This document shows positions 18,075 through 27,345 of a stretch of 64,000 nt of DNA, piece by piece. The DNA comes from Thermoactinomyces mirandus (GTDB taxonomy: Bacteria; Bacillota; Bacilli; Thermoactinomycetales; Thermoactinomycetaceae). The first letter of the stretch is position 1. Every line of letters begins with the position of its first letter. The notes beneath the pieces were generated by a model that saw only the letters and a list, made by a program, of their open reading frames with translations, was not told where the DNA came from and did not search any database. The DNA lies in the NCBI RefSeq assembly GCF_013868055.1, contig NZ_JACEOL010000023.1:1-64000 (forward strand). Reading direction: 5' to 3'. Position numbers and translations under genes: made by a program.

Positions 18075-18128
18075 CTTGCCTGAAACCAAAATAACCGGAG
18101 GAGATCAGGTTTCTGAAAAAGGCCCCGC

Positions 18129-18164
18129 AAAGAAGACGTGTCACAGGACACGTCTTCTTTTATA
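18129..18164 (+). terminator. Terminator after yitT-like gene
   Basis: 14-bp perfect stem AAAGAAGACGTGTC / GACACGTCTTCTTT with a 4-base loop ACAG, followed by TATA. The A and T tracts may let it act in both directions. Confidence 0.85.
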
Positions 18165-18224
18165 GGTTTTGAATAATTTTAAGAAAGAACAGGGATTTTT
18201 ATATAATGGTACATAGGTGATTTT

Positions 18225-18710
18225 ATGAAAACAATCGAGTATTATTTGTTGCTTCGGCTTTACTTCCATGAAGTGAACAGCTATCAATCATTTTATGTCA
18301 GTATAAGCGAACTGGCCCTGGTGTTGTGTTGTTCTTCGCGCAATGTAAAACGGTTATTGAAAAAAATGGTTGAGGAAAAACTGATTTACTGGAAACCGGG
18401 CGGGGGACGGGGCAAACGCTCCAAGCTTCAATTCAGGCGTTCCCTTGCTGATCTGCTGCCTCCGCTTGTGCAATCCCTGGTACATCAGGGTAAATATAAA
18501 GAGGCGGTTCGCTGGACGAAAAGAGAAGGAATTCCCGCAAGTGTTCGGGAACAATGCTATAACTATGTGCTGAGCCAGTTAAGTTTTCCCAGACTGCCGC
18601 TACACGAATTAAACCGGCTTGAGCAACATTCATCCGCCCCCATGGTTCCAACAATTGTTTCAACCTCAACGGGCCGTTGGTTCTTCGTGGACAGAAAGCA
18701 TCAGTTATGA
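18225..18710 (+). CDS. SgrR-like N-terminal DNA-binding protein, probably truncated
   Basis: 161 residues. The N-terminal ~95 residues match the SgrR N-terminal winged-helix type (LRLYFHEVNSYQSFYVSISE, then CSSRNVKRLLKKMVEEKLIYW and PGGGRGKRSKLQF). Full SgrR/YbaE regulators are about 550-600 residues with a solute-binding-protein-like effector domain. Here the frame stops soon after the linker (ALNRLEQHSS...), so the sensor half is missing. It could be a degraded gene or a minimal regulator. It converges on the glycerophosphodiesterase gene with a 10-bp overlap. Confidence 0.65.
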   Translation: MKTIEYYLLLRLYFHEVNSYQSFYVSISELALVLCCSSRNVKRLLKKMVEEKLIYWKPGGGRGKRSKLQFRRSLADLLPPLVQSLVHQGKYKEAVRWTKREGIPASVREQCYNYVLSQLSFPRLPLHELNRLEQHSSAPMVPTIVSTSTGRWFFVDRKHQL

Positions 18711-19708
18711 TTGTCTAATAGCGGTGCAATACGGTCAATCCGGTTGATCCAGATCCATCCGTTGTAATTATCTGGCAAACGTTTCAAATCTTCGGGACTG
18801 TCAAACCCATCCGAAAAACCGCCGCTGCCCTTGACAAGAATTACCCGTGTACCGGCCTGATCCATTCGGTTCAGGAACCGGTTGGGCCAACCCCAAAGCC
18901 AGGGAGCAATTCGGTCAGGAAGATGGAGCTGTGTATTTTTGCAGGCAGATGGCACATAGCCTGTCCAGCCAACAGCAATATAAGGCAACAGGCATTGTTT
19001 CATCGATTCACGGGACATGGTGCGGAGATCCGGAATCCGCTCTTTCAATGCTTTTACCGGCTGATCGCCACCATACACGGATAATCGCTGCAACCGGTCC
19101 CGGGGCAATTTTTCCAGTTGCCCGGCCAGCATAACTCCTTCTTTTGGATCATCACTTTTTACATGAATGAGCAATTCACGGTCGGGGAAAGCCTGAAGCA
19201 CCTCATCCAGTAATGGCATCAAACCGGTACCCTTACCGCGAAAAGGATAGGTTTTCCCTCCATCTGCCGTATAACCGTAACCAACATCCAGTTTTTTCAG
19301 GTCAGCCATGGTATAGTCACGAATTTTCCCCCGGGCTTCGGTACGGCATTCCAGCATGTGATCGTGAAACACGGCAAACCGGTTATCTTTTGTCAATTGG
19401 ACATCCAACTCCACCAGATCCGCTCCCGCTTCAAAAGCGGCACGCATTGAAGGAATGGTATTTTCCAGATAAGGATGTTCCGGTTTATGTATTCGTTCCG
19501 CGGTACAGGTATCCCAATCAACGCCCTCGAGATCAAAGGTCTGGGCTAGCCCGCGGTGGGCCAGCAGATATGGATCTCCTGTTTTCGGTTTTGCCAGCAG
19601 TGAACTGTTGTTAACATAAACGAACACCAGAATCACCAGGGGAATCCAGACCCGTTTGCGCCTGATTGTCTTTCCCATAAGCCTTTGTATTTTTTTAAGA
19701 CCGGTCAT
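18701..19708 (-). CDS. Membrane-anchored glycerophosphodiester phosphodiesterase
   Basis: 335 residues from ATG 19708 (GGGAGGAAG upstream). An N-terminal basic segment and one membrane helix (about 18-37) anchor it, and the GDPD TIM-barrel faces outward. Catalytic motifs: LLAHRGL (His-Arg), ENTIPSMRAAFEAGADLVEL (metal Glu), VFHDH (second His). It hydrolyses glycerophosphodiesters to glycerol 3-phosphate and an alcohol, useful for phosphate or lipid/teichoate turnover. The C-terminal insert with WLWGWPNRFLNRM is typical of this subfamily. Confidence 0.88.
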   Translation of the reverse strand: MTGLKKIQRLMGKTIRRKRVWIPLVILVFVYVNNSSLLAKPKTGDPYLLAHRGLAQTFDLEGVDWDTCTAERIHKPEHPYLENTIPSMRAAFEAGADLVELDVQLTKDNRFAVFHDHMLECRTEARGKIRDYTMADLKKLDVGYGYTADGGKTYPFRGKGTGLMPLLDEVLQAFPDRELLIHVKSDDPKEGVMLAGQLEKLPRDRLQRLSVYGGDQPVKALKERIPDLRTMSRESMKQCLLPYIAVGWTGYVPSACKNTQLHLPDRIAPWLWGWPNRFLNRMDQAGTRVILVKGSGGFSDGFDSPEDLKRLPDNYNGWIWINRIDRIAPLLDNHN

Positions 19709-20366
19709 GTTGACTTCCTCCCCAAACAAAATATTATCCAAGTAAATCTTATTAATAAATGGAAATAAAAAAAGGCTATTTTTCAGGCCGGTTTGTCCCC
19801 GTTTTCATTTCTTTTTCCATGATGTAAAACCAATGGGAAACCGATTGCAAATTACTTGTGAAATGAGGAGATAGTCAGATCTGATAAATAATAAATACAT
19901 ATATATAAATACCATCTTGTATAGATAAACGGGGAACCGCCACAAACGTTCCCCGATATTCAAGTATACCCCGGATCACCTTTATTTCCTGAATGACAAA
20001 CCGGACCAAATACTTCTTTTCTTCAGGACAATAACCGGTACAACCTGTTGCTCCCCTTTCCTTGCCATAACCGGTTTAACCATCATCTGGCCAACCGGTT
20101 CATATCGAGAAAATGGTACAATCCACACCACCGGATCTCGCCGTGTACCGGGACTCCGGCAAAACCATTTGCCCGGCATCCTCTTCCTCAAATCCGGTTT
20201 CCCCTGAACTTGTTCATTTATTTACAACCAAAGGACGAACCGCCCGACCAAGAACTTGCCAAGAAAAAACGACCCTTTCCTTCCCCAAATCAGGTATTTT
20301 ATCCGGGGCTTTCAAGGATCGTTCTCATGCATTTCACTTGTTATGTTTTTTTCTGTCCATTCACAT
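19709..20366. other. Intergenic region, 658 bp
   Basis: No convincing gene. It contains a GGGGAAC/GTTCCCC hairpin (about 19931-19954) without a T-run, and one copy of a repeat described separately (19820-19865). A 69-codon minus-strand frame (19982-20191) starts at TTG or ATG but has no similarity I recognise and is left out. Confidence 0.6.
19820..19865 (+). repeat. Relic copy of a coding repeat (DVKPMGNRLQITCEM)
   Basis: About 45 bp, nearly identical to 26087-26131, with 24 consecutive bases shared (19842-19865 and 26108-26131). In the plus frame it reads DVKPMGNRLQITCEMRR then stop. It looks like the N-terminal remnant of a gene present twice in the window. Confidence 0.6.
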
Positions 20367-21749
20367 TTAATTATTTCCAATTTTCCCCGCCTGAAGTTCT
20401 TCCCTGATTTTCGGCATCAGTTTTTCATGATTTAACAGATTCATTGTAATGATCATCAGGATAACAATAATTAGCGGGAAATAGATAAACATGGATTTGA
20501 TGGCAAATATGGCACTGCCGGGCTGGACCGCTGCGTTGGCAATATAGCTTCCCAATTGTAAAGACCAACCGACCAGGGCGGTAGTCAAACCTTGCCCGAT
20601 CTTCATGCCCGCACTGGTCAGGCTGAATACAGCCCCCTGCACCGGCACTCCCGATTTCCAGTAGATAATGTCACCCACATCAGCCACAATCGCGCTGAGA
20701 CCGGCTTGCAGCGGAACCAGGCCAATCGCATTGATCACAATTCCGAAGATGATCCCGACCAGATTTTCGGAAAAAAATATCATTACAATTGAGCCAAACA
20801 CTGATATCATCAATCCGGTGTTAACACTTTTTTTCATTCCAAACCGGCCTACGATATAAGGGGCAAAGAACAAACCGGCAAGCAGCGGAATCAGTCCTGC
20901 CATGCTCAGGATTCCCATTACATTGGGATTGTCAAAAATATATGATGCGTAATAAATCCTGATTCCTGTTTCAGTTTGCCGCAAATACCACAACATATAC
21001 AAAACCAGTGTCAGGATAAAGTACCTGTTGGTAAACAACACTTTCATCGTTGGTAAAAATGAAGTTTGCCGGCCTTTTTTCTTTTTGGCGACGTTTCTCT
21101 CTTTTACAAACCGACCGGTAATCATAAGTGGCACGGCACACAGTACAGCGTAGATCGCGGCCGTATATGTCCAGCCCTGTTGCCCGCCGCCAAACGCATC
21201 TACAAATATGGTCGTAAAAGTGGTAATAAACAGTACCGCGGCATTGGCAAAGATAAAACGGATGCTTCCCAGGGAAACCCGGTCTTTTTCGTCATTGGTC
21301 ATAAAGGAAGTAAGCGACGAATAAGCCACATTGTTGGCAGTATAAAAAACAGCCGAAATCAGCAGGTAAATGACAAAAACATAAGTGATTTTTCCTGTTT
21401 GCCCCATCGAGCCTGGCACATTGAAAAGCATGAACATTAAAACCCCCAGGATCGGTGCGGTCCAAAAAACCCATGGTTTGGCCTTGCCCATTTTTGTAGT
21501 GGTATTGTCAATGATCGTCCCCATAAAAACATCGGTAAAACCGTCAAAGACGCGGGCAACCAGAACAATCGTCCCAACGATCCCCGCTGCAATTCCCACC
21601 GTGTCCGTCAAATAAATAGCGATAAACGAAACAATAAACGTCCAGCTGAAATTGGCCCCAAAATCCCCAAAACCAAATGTCAGCTTTTCAATCATTTTCA
21701 GTTTCTGTGTTTTTCCGTTTGCCGTTTCCTGTATGGTTTGGCTATACAT
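20367..21749 (-). CDS. GPH-family sugar:cation symporter
   Basis: 460 residues, about 12 membrane helices. Family signatures: FGFGDFGANFSWTFIVSF at the N-terminus, DGFTDVFMGTIIDNTTTKMGKAKPW (loop 2-3 region) and DVGDIIYWKSGVPVQGAVFS late in the protein. GPH symporters (MelB, XynB, UidB) bring in glycosides with Na+ or H+. Position before the GH3 glucosidase on the same strand suggests a beta-glucoside or cello-/gentio-oligosaccharide. ATG 21749 taken as start; an upstream in-frame ATG at 21803 lacks a ribosome site. Confidence 0.88.
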   Translation of the reverse strand: MYSQTIQETANGKTQKLKMIEKLTFGFGDFGANFSWTFIVSFIAIYLTDTVGIAAGIVGTIVLVARVFDGFTDVFMGTIIDNTTTKMGKAKPWVFWTAPILGVLMFMLFNVPGSMGQTGKITYVFVIYLLISAVFYTANNVAYSSLTSFMTNDEKDRVSLGSIRFIFANAAVLFITTFTTIFVDAFGGGQQGWTYTAAIYAVLCAVPLMITGRFVKERNVAKKKKGRQTSFLPTMKVLFTNRYFILTLVLYMLWYLRQTETGIRIYYASYIFDNPNVMGILSMAGLIPLLAGLFFAPYIVGRFGMKKSVNTGLMISVFGSIVMIFFSENLVGIIFGIVINAIGLVPLQAGLSAIVADVGDIIYWKSGVPVQGAVFSLTSAGMKIGQGLTTALVGWSLQLGSYIANAAVQPGSAIFAIKSMFIYFPLIIVILMIITMNLLNHEKLMPKIREELQAGKIGNN

Positions 21750-21862
21750 ATTAATCCCCGCCCATATATGAGATTTCGCCCATTGACCTTTGGAAATCAA
21801 CAATTAACCGCTTTCAATCAATTATCCACAATGAAACAGGCACTCATGGGGAAAACCCCAAA

Positions 21863-23941
21863 TTACAAGGTAATACGGCCTTTGATCAAATCCTTCAAAT
21901 CACTGCTGTTTCCAATATAAACCTCATAATCCATATGCTCCAATTCCCATTCCCCGGTTTCAGGATTAAACCACTTCAACTTTTCAATCGGACACAGAAT
22001 CTCCACTTCTTTCCTCTCACCTGGCTGAAGGGTGATCCGTTCAAACCCGCGCAAAACCTTTACCGGGCGATCCACTTTGGAATTCGGGAAACCAACATAC
22101 ATTTGAATCACTTCATCCCCGGTGCGATCTCCCGTGTTCTCCACCACGCAACGGGCTGTGATGTTTTCTCCTGTTACAGAAAAACGGGCGTCTCCGATGG
22201 TAAACGTCGTATAAGACAAGCCAAATCCATATGGCAATGAAGGCTGGATGCCTTCTTTTTCCAATTTGGCATAGCCATGATAATATTCATAAGTGATTTC
22301 ATCAGCTTTCCAGTCGGTTGCCGGCAGATGGCTTTCTTTCCTTGGAACAACAAATGGCAGTTTGCCGCCGGGATTGTTCTCCCCAAACAGTGTTTTTGCA
22401 ATTGCTGTGCCGCCTTCCATGCCCGGATAGTAAGCCATCAGGATCGCTGGCACTTTATCTTTCCAATCCTCGATCATAATCATATTTCCGCCGATTAATA
22501 CGACAACCGATTTTTTATTGACCGGTCCCGCCATCCGAATCAATTCAATTTCATCCTCATGGAGCCCGAGTGAACGGGTTCTGTCTCCGCCAACGGCATC
22601 AAAACCGGCACCAATGGCAGAAACGCCGCTGTCATCCTGGTTGTTGTTGATAAACTCCCCTTCATCATCGTGATCATAACCAACCACAAATACTACCGCA
22701 TCCACAGAGGCTGCCAATTCCCGGGTTCGTTTTAGATCCCGCCCGTCATCAAAGATCACTTCCGCATCTGGCAGGACCTTCTTAATTCCTTGCAAGGGAG
22801 TCACGACATATTCCGGATATACCCTGCTTGAGCCATGATCCCCGATATTTTCCTGATCGCCCAGTCTGCCGATAACGGCGATCCGTTTGGTATCTGCCCT
22901 GGAAAGCGGCAAGGTTTGATGGTCATTTTTCAGGAGGGTCATCGATTTTTCCGCTGCTTCCAGCGCCAGTGAAATATGTTCTTTCGACCCGATCAGTTCC
23001 TCGCCATACTTTTTGTCATCCGCTTCGGTAAACGCCAGCAATGTCCGGACAATCCGCACCGCAGCCTGATTGATCCTGTCTTCACTGACCAGTCCTTTTT
23101 TTACTGCTTCGACCAATTTGTCCCCAAAATATTTGGTATCGTTCATCTCAATATCCAATCCGCCATTGGCTGCTTCAACGGTATCTCTGACTCCCCACAA
23201 AAAATCGCTGATCACAAAGCCATCAAAATCCCATTCCTCTTTCAGCACCTGATTTAACAAATAGTCATTATGCCCGCAATAAGTGCCCTGGTACTTGTTA
23301 TAGGCACTCATCACACAAGCCGCTCCGGCATCAATCGCATCCTTGAAGTGGACCAGATAAACTTCCCTTTCTGTCCGTTTATCCGCTTTGACATTGACGG
23401 TAAACCGGGCATTCTCCATACTGTTAAATGCAAAATGTTTGACGCAGGCAATTACATTTTCACTTTGCACCCCTTTAACCAGCGCTGACCCCATCGCCCC
23501 CAGATGAAATGAATCTTCTCCATAAACTTCCTGGCTTCTTCCCCAACCGGGATTGCGTGGAAGATTGATGCAGACACCGCCAAACAGGTTTCCTCCATTG
23601 GCCCTGATCTCTTTTCCAATCGCCCGTCCGATCCGTTCCTCAAGCTCTTTATCAAACGTCGCTCCCCTGCCCATCGAAACCGGGAAACAGGTGCTGTTTT
23701 TGCCGGATACAACCCCGCGCGGGCCATCGACAAATCTCATTGCCGGGACTCCGAGGCGCTGATTGCCGCCGGCTTCATAAGGCACCTCATTATAATGAAG
23801 ACCCTTTTTGTCGTCTTCAATCATGTCTTCAACCGTCATATTGCCGCTCATTAAATAGACTTTTTCTTCCAATGTCATCCGGTCAACAATTTCTTTGGCT
23901 CTGGATGTATAGGCCAACCGGTATGACTTGTCAACTTTCAT
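21863..23941 (-). CDS. Glycoside hydrolase family 3 beta-glucosidase
   Basis: 692 residues from ATG 23941 (GGAGGGAAAGACA directly upstream). N-terminal TIM barrel with RFVDGPRGV and VIACVKHFAFNSME. The nucleophile Asp is in GFVISDFLWG (near residue 244). The second alpha/beta domain has IAVIGRLGDQENIGDHGSS. A C-terminal fibronectin-III-like domain starts near 590. No signal peptide, so it is intracellular and acts on imported beta-glucosides. It forms a catabolic unit with the symporter downstream, and the divergent ROK regulator is the likely repressor. Confidence 0.92.
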   Translation of the reverse strand: MKVDKSYRLAYTSRAKEIVDRMTLEEKVYLMSGNMTVEDMIEDDKKGLHYNEVPYEAGGNQRLGVPAMRFVDGPRGVVSGKNSTCFPVSMGRGATFDKELEERIGRAIGKEIRANGGNLFGGVCINLPRNPGWGRSQEVYGEDSFHLGAMGSALVKGVQSENVIACVKHFAFNSMENARFTVNVKADKRTEREVYLVHFKDAIDAGAACVMSAYNKYQGTYCGHNDYLLNQVLKEEWDFDGFVISDFLWGVRDTVEAANGGLDIEMNDTKYFGDKLVEAVKKGLVSEDRINQAAVRIVRTLLAFTEADDKKYGEELIGSKEHISLALEAAEKSMTLLKNDHQTLPLSRADTKRIAVIGRLGDQENIGDHGSSRVYPEYVVTPLQGIKKVLPDAEVIFDDGRDLKRTRELAASVDAVVFVVGYDHDDEGEFINNNQDDSGVSAIGAGFDAVGGDRTRSLGLHEDEIELIRMAGPVNKKSVVVLIGGNMIMIEDWKDKVPAILMAYYPGMEGGTAIAKTLFGENNPGGKLPFVVPRKESHLPATDWKADEITYEYYHGYAKLEKEGIQPSLPYGFGLSYTTFTIGDARFSVTGENITARCVVENTGDRTGDEVIQMYVGFPNSKVDRPVKVLRGFERITLQPGERKEVEILCPIEKLKWFNPETGEWELEHMDYEVYIGNSSDLKDLIKGRITL

Positions 23942-24289
23942 TGTCTTTCCCTCCATATGCATAGAAACTCTGATCAAAGTGTCCGGTCAGGAAATGCCCC
24001 AACTGCAACGGAATGCACATACAGGTAAAAACCTTCGCCGAGTGTTTCATTAAATTTTTTTCAGACACTTCCCCCTTTGTAGACAATGATGAAAATGGCG
24101 GTTTAACAAATGACACGGAATGCTGATCATAAATCAGTTTGAAAAATCAGGGGTAATGATGAATTGTTGCGAAGAACTGAAGAAAAGTATCCTGGAATGA
24201 ACAGCAGAGAAACTTATCCTGAAAGGTAATTGATAAACTGGACCATCCGAATGCTGGAACTATTTTACATATTATACCAGGTATTATTG
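23942..24289. other. Intergenic region upstream of the GH3 gene
   Basis: AT-rich, no gene seen. It should contain the promoter of the GH3-symporter operon; I could not pick a clear -10/-35 pair. Confidence 0.5.
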
Positions 24290-24314
24290 TTACTTTGTTT
24301 GTTACTTAAACTAA
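24290..24314. promoter_or_regulatory. Candidate ROK/XylR-type operator
   Basis: Imperfect inverted repeat with half sites TTACTTT (24290-24296) and AAACTAA (24308-24314), resembling the xylose operator of Bacillus (TTAGTTT arms). It lies between the divergent GH3 operon and ROK gene, where one site could govern both. Confidence 0.5.
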
Positions 24315-24443
24315 TATTAGCACCACAAGAAAGCGTTGTCAAACCAAAATACACAGTATTTTAACAGATTTTAAAGATTGATTTTAAACAAACAATTGAT
24401 CATTACATAAACTTAGTATAAATATTAAACTATATTTCACTGA

Positions 24444-24471
24444 TTGGTCAGAGGAAATAATATTATATAAT
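24444..24471 (+). promoter_or_regulatory. Candidate promoter of the ROK regulator
   Basis: TTGGTC (24444-24449) and TATAAT (24466-24471) with a 16-bp spacer, 38 bp ahead of the ATG. Confidence 0.5.
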
Positions 24472-24509
24472 GTTAATTTGACAAACACTGCTGTAAGGAG
24501 AAGAAATTC

Positions 24510-25712
24510 ATGAAACGTTTGCGCACGGGTGATCAAAATCTTGTCAAACAAATCAACAAATCGATTGTTTTTAACACCATTAAAAAGAAAGGTCCCCTTT
24601 CCCGGGCACAGGTCTCCAAGAAAACGGGATTAAATAAAGCAACTGTATCAACGATGGTATCTGAACTGATCAACGAAGCATTCATCCATGAGATTGGTGC
24701 CGGTAAGTCCAGCGGCGGCAGGAAGCCGGTCATGCTCTATTTTAATCATCGTGCCGGCTATGCGGTTGGAATCGATGTCGGCGTAAATTATATTCTGGGT
24801 GTGCTGACCGATTTAAGCGGCAACGTGATTGAAAAAACAGCCAGCCCATTGAGAAACATTGACATAGATTATGTAGTCGGCCAAATTTTTTCCTGCATCG
24901 AAACATTGGTCAATAATGTACCCAACAGCCCCTATGGCATTGTCGGCGTTGGAATTGGCGTTCCAGGCCAGGTCGGGCAAGACGATCAAATTCTGTTTGC
25001 ACCAAACCTGAAATGGAGAAATATCCACTTGAAACAGATGGTCGAAAAGAAATTTCTAATCCCGGCCAAAATCGGCAACGAAGCCAACGCCGGTGCCTAT
25101 GGCGAACAATTGTATGGGGCGGGCAAAAACATTTCCAACCTGGTTTATGTTAGTATCGGAATCGGGATCGGTACCGGCATTTTCATTAACAACCGGCTTT
25201 ACAAGGGGGCGACAGGCATCTCTGGAGAAATGGGGCACTTCACCATCGATTTTAACGGCAAAAAGTGCTCCTGCGGCAACCGCGGCTGCTGGGAATTGTA
25301 CGCTTCCGAAAGCGCCCTGTTGCAAGAAGCTTCGCAGCAAAAACTGCTGAATGAAAACGATGAATCCAATTTGGACTTTCTGTTCAGGGAAGCACAAAAA
25401 GGAAACAGCCAGGTCCTGAAATTGCTGAATATACTTGGGGAAAACATCGGTTTCGGGCTGATCAATATCATGAATACCTTCAACCCTGAAACAATCATTA
25501 TTGGCAACCGGATCGCCCGGTTCAAAAACTGGATCAAAAAACCCATTGAACGCATTCTGGAAGAGCGCCTGCCCGTTTATCACCAATCAAACACGGACAT
25601 TCGCTTCTCGATGCTTGGGGATGATTCCACCGCCCTTGGCGCGGCCTCCTTTGCTATTTCCAGTTTCTTCCTGAACCGAAAAATCACCGACCGGCTTGAA
25701 TCGATATCCTAG
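24510..25712 (+). CDS. ROK-family (XylR/NagC type) transcriptional repressor
   Basis: 400 residues. The N-terminal winged helix (about 10-70) has GPLSRAQVSKKTGLNKATVS. The ROK sugar-kinase-like domain follows with VGIDVGVNYILG (phosphate loop), GVGIGVPGQVG and the ROK zinc site CSCGNRGCWE (near 254-263). GPLSRAQ and the length are those of XylR/NagC regulators that release DNA on sugar binding. Divergent to the GH3-symporter operon, so probably its repressor. RBS AAGGAGAAG. Confidence 0.9.
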   Translation: MKRLRTGDQNLVKQINKSIVFNTIKKKGPLSRAQVSKKTGLNKATVSTMVSELINEAFIHEIGAGKSSGGRKPVMLYFNHRAGYAVGIDVGVNYILGVLTDLSGNVIEKTASPLRNIDIDYVVGQIFSCIETLVNNVPNSPYGIVGVGIGVPGQVGQDDQILFAPNLKWRNIHLKQMVEKKFLIPAKIGNEANAGAYGEQLYGAGKNISNLVYVSIGIGIGTGIFINNRLYKGATGISGEMGHFTIDFNGKKCSCGNRGCWELYASESALLQEASQQKLLNENDESNLDFLFREAQKGNSQVLKLLNILGENIGFGLINIMNTFNPETIIIGNRIARFKNWIKKPIERILEERLPVYHQSNTDIRFSMLGDDSTALGAASFAISSFFLNRKITDRLESIS

Positions 25713-25929
25713 CAACCTCCCCGGGGAGTTTTCCCTACTTCCGGGGGAGTTCCTCAACCTTTCGAAAGTCCGGATTCCTCTTTCACACTTACTGAATAAG
25801 CTGATTCCCCTTATAATAATACTCCTGTGTGAAGCCTCTCCATTCTGTAATTCTTCGATTGGACAAGTCGAAAACGAAGCATATTTATAATTTTTATCTT
25901 ATTATTATTTGGGTTCAGTATTTTTTGTA

Positions 25930-26064
25930 ATGGAGTATACGCTAGACGAAAATAGTTTTTGGGATTGGACTATTATCAAGATTTCAAACGCCTGGGAATG
26001 GAGCAAAGAAACAGCATCGAGTTTTTGGAATAGATTTGTGGAAATCCTGTCAAAGATCGAATAA
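25930..26064 (+). CDS. Possible 44-residue Trp-rich peptide
   Basis: ATG 25930 to TAA 26062-26064. The protein starts MEYTLDENSFWDWTI and its C-terminal 30 residues form an amphipathic-looking helix with four tryptophans (NAWEWSKETASSFWNRF). No clear ribosome site. It ends 13 bp before the next small frame, which does have one. No family recognised. It may be a phage or mobile-element remnant. Confidence 0.35.
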   Translation: MEYTLDENSFWDWTIIKISNAWEWSKETASSFWNRFVEILSKIE

Positions 26065-26077
26065 AGGAAGACAATTG

Positions 26078-26281
26078 ATGATCACCGATGTAAAACCTAT
26101 AGAAAATCGATTGCAAATTACTTGTGAAATGTCCCAACTTCAGAAGAGTGATGCCTCCGGTATTTTTCTACCCAAGGTCTTCCTCTTTCCCCGCTTCAAC
26201 ATTCCCACAGACTGCCTGGTTCACAATTCTTATCAGTTCCTTGCTGTACGTTTCCAGGTCCACCTTTTTCATGAGGGATGA
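26078..26281 (+). pseudogene. N-terminal fragment of a repeated gene (MITDVKPIENRLQITCEM...)
   Basis: ATG 26078 with AAAGGAAG upstream. The first ~25 codons (MITDVKPIENRLQITCEMSQ) are shared with the relic at 19820-19865. After about 26160 the frame runs antisense through the end of the tetR gene and is probably meaningless. So a start with its ribosome site survives but the body of the gene is lost. Function unknown. Confidence 0.45.
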
Positions 26282-26812
26282 GTTTAGCATATATTCTCCA
26301 ATCGCGCCCTGGATCATATTGGCCATCACCTCTGTATGAAATGCTCCAAATACCCCCTGTTTCTGGCCCTCAGCAAGGATTTCCCGAAGCTCGTGCAAAA
26401 TAGGATCATCATCCTCATCGTTCAACTGGTAATATGGAATGTTGTCCGGTGTTCTGGCATTAAAAATAATTTCGATCAACGCGACATTATTAGCATGATG
26501 AGTTCCCTGATAAGCCAGGCTGGCCTCGATGAATGCATGCAACTTCGCCCGCGGCGTCCTTTCCCGCCTTACTCTTTCCAGGATATACGAGGCCGATTGT
26601 TGCAACAGTTTCATCAGCACATGATTCATCAAATCCTCTTTATCCTTGAAGTGGTAAGAGATGAGCGCCGTGCTGATGCCAGCTCTTTTGGCAATCTGGG
26701 CCAGACTTGCCTTCACATATCCAATCTCTTCCAGGGTTTTAATGGCTGCCTCAATCATCTGCTCACGTCTTGCCTCGGCAATAAATGAAGTTTTTCCTGT
26801 CTCCTTTTTCAT
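26168..26812 (-). CDS. TetR-family transcriptional regulator
   Basis: 214 residues. The N-terminal helix-turn-helix is RREQMIEAAIKTLEEIGYV then SLAQIAKRAGISTALISYHF, a textbook TetR site with the SYHFKDKEDL end of the recognition helix. The C-terminal ligand domain is helical. It follows a small membrane-protein gene by 9 bp and shares its promoter region, which holds a dyad. It probably represses this two-gene operon. Confidence 0.9.
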   Translation of the reverse strand: MKKETGKTSFIAEARREQMIEAAIKTLEEIGYVKASLAQIAKRAGISTALISYHFKDKEDLMNHVLMKLLQQSASYILERVRRERTPRAKLHAFIEASLAYQGTHHANNVALIEIIFNARTPDNIPYYQLNDEDDDPILHELREILAEGQKQGVFGAFHTEVMANMIQGAIGEYMLNSSLMKKVDLETYSKELIRIVNQAVCGNVEAGKEEDLG

Positions 26813-26821
26813 GGAATCACC

Positions 26822-27283
26822 TCAATCACCTTTTTTGTTTTTCTTGCTCAGTGAATGAAGAATGGACAATGTCAGTACAACCAACAGAACGACGATCACC
26901 CTGTGCGGCCGTTCCAGAATCCGCTCAAAAACAGGCCAGGCATCCCCCGCGAAAATGCGATGGACAACCCGGATAACCAGAATAACCAGATTGCTCAAGA
27001 GGATGAATAACATAACCGATATTCCGCCCATAAACACAGACGTCGCAGAACGTTTGCCCGCCAAAGACAGAATAGCTGCCAACAAACATAAAATCCCCAC
27101 CAGCCCGATCAAAGCCGGTCGAATCCAGACATACCAGTAGTCGTATCCGGAAACTGCTGAATTGACGATATCGCTGTATTTAAACCAAATATAACAAAAA
27201 GCGACGACACTCAAAACAAAGCTCCAAAAACGCAGCCATCCAGGCGACAGATTATTTAATTCGTTATTGCGGTGATGCTCCAT
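26822..27283 (-). CDS. Four-helix membrane protein, unknown function
   Basis: 153 residues from ATG 27283 (GGGAGGAAAAG upstream). About four hydrophobic helices: FWSFVLSVVAFCYIWF, ALIGLVGILCLLAAIL, GISVMLFILLSNLVILVI and VIVVLLVVLTLSIL. N-terminal region soluble and polar. Possibly the target controlled by the TetR regulator downstream. No family recognised. Confidence 0.75.
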   Translation of the reverse strand: MEHHRNNELNNLSPGWLRFWSFVLSVVAFCYIWFKYSDIVNSAVSGYDYWYVWIRPALIGLVGILCLLAAILSLAGKRSATSVFMGGISVMLFILLSNLVILVIRVVHRIFAGDAWPVFERILERPHRVIVVLLVVLTLSILHSLSKKNKKGD

Positions 27284-27325
27284 TTCTTTTCCTCCCAAGT
27301 GAACTATTTGATCGTTTAATTTTTT

Positions 27326-27345
27326 AATTGATCATTCAATCAATT
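27326..27345. promoter_or_regulatory. Candidate TetR operator
   Basis: Inverted repeat AATTGAT - 6 bp - ATCAATT, 43 bp before the first gene of the tetR operon. Confidence 0.5.

Noticed and set aside
19982-20191. 69-codon minus-strand frame
   Set aside because: Weak start context, no recognisable family, composition not clearly coding.
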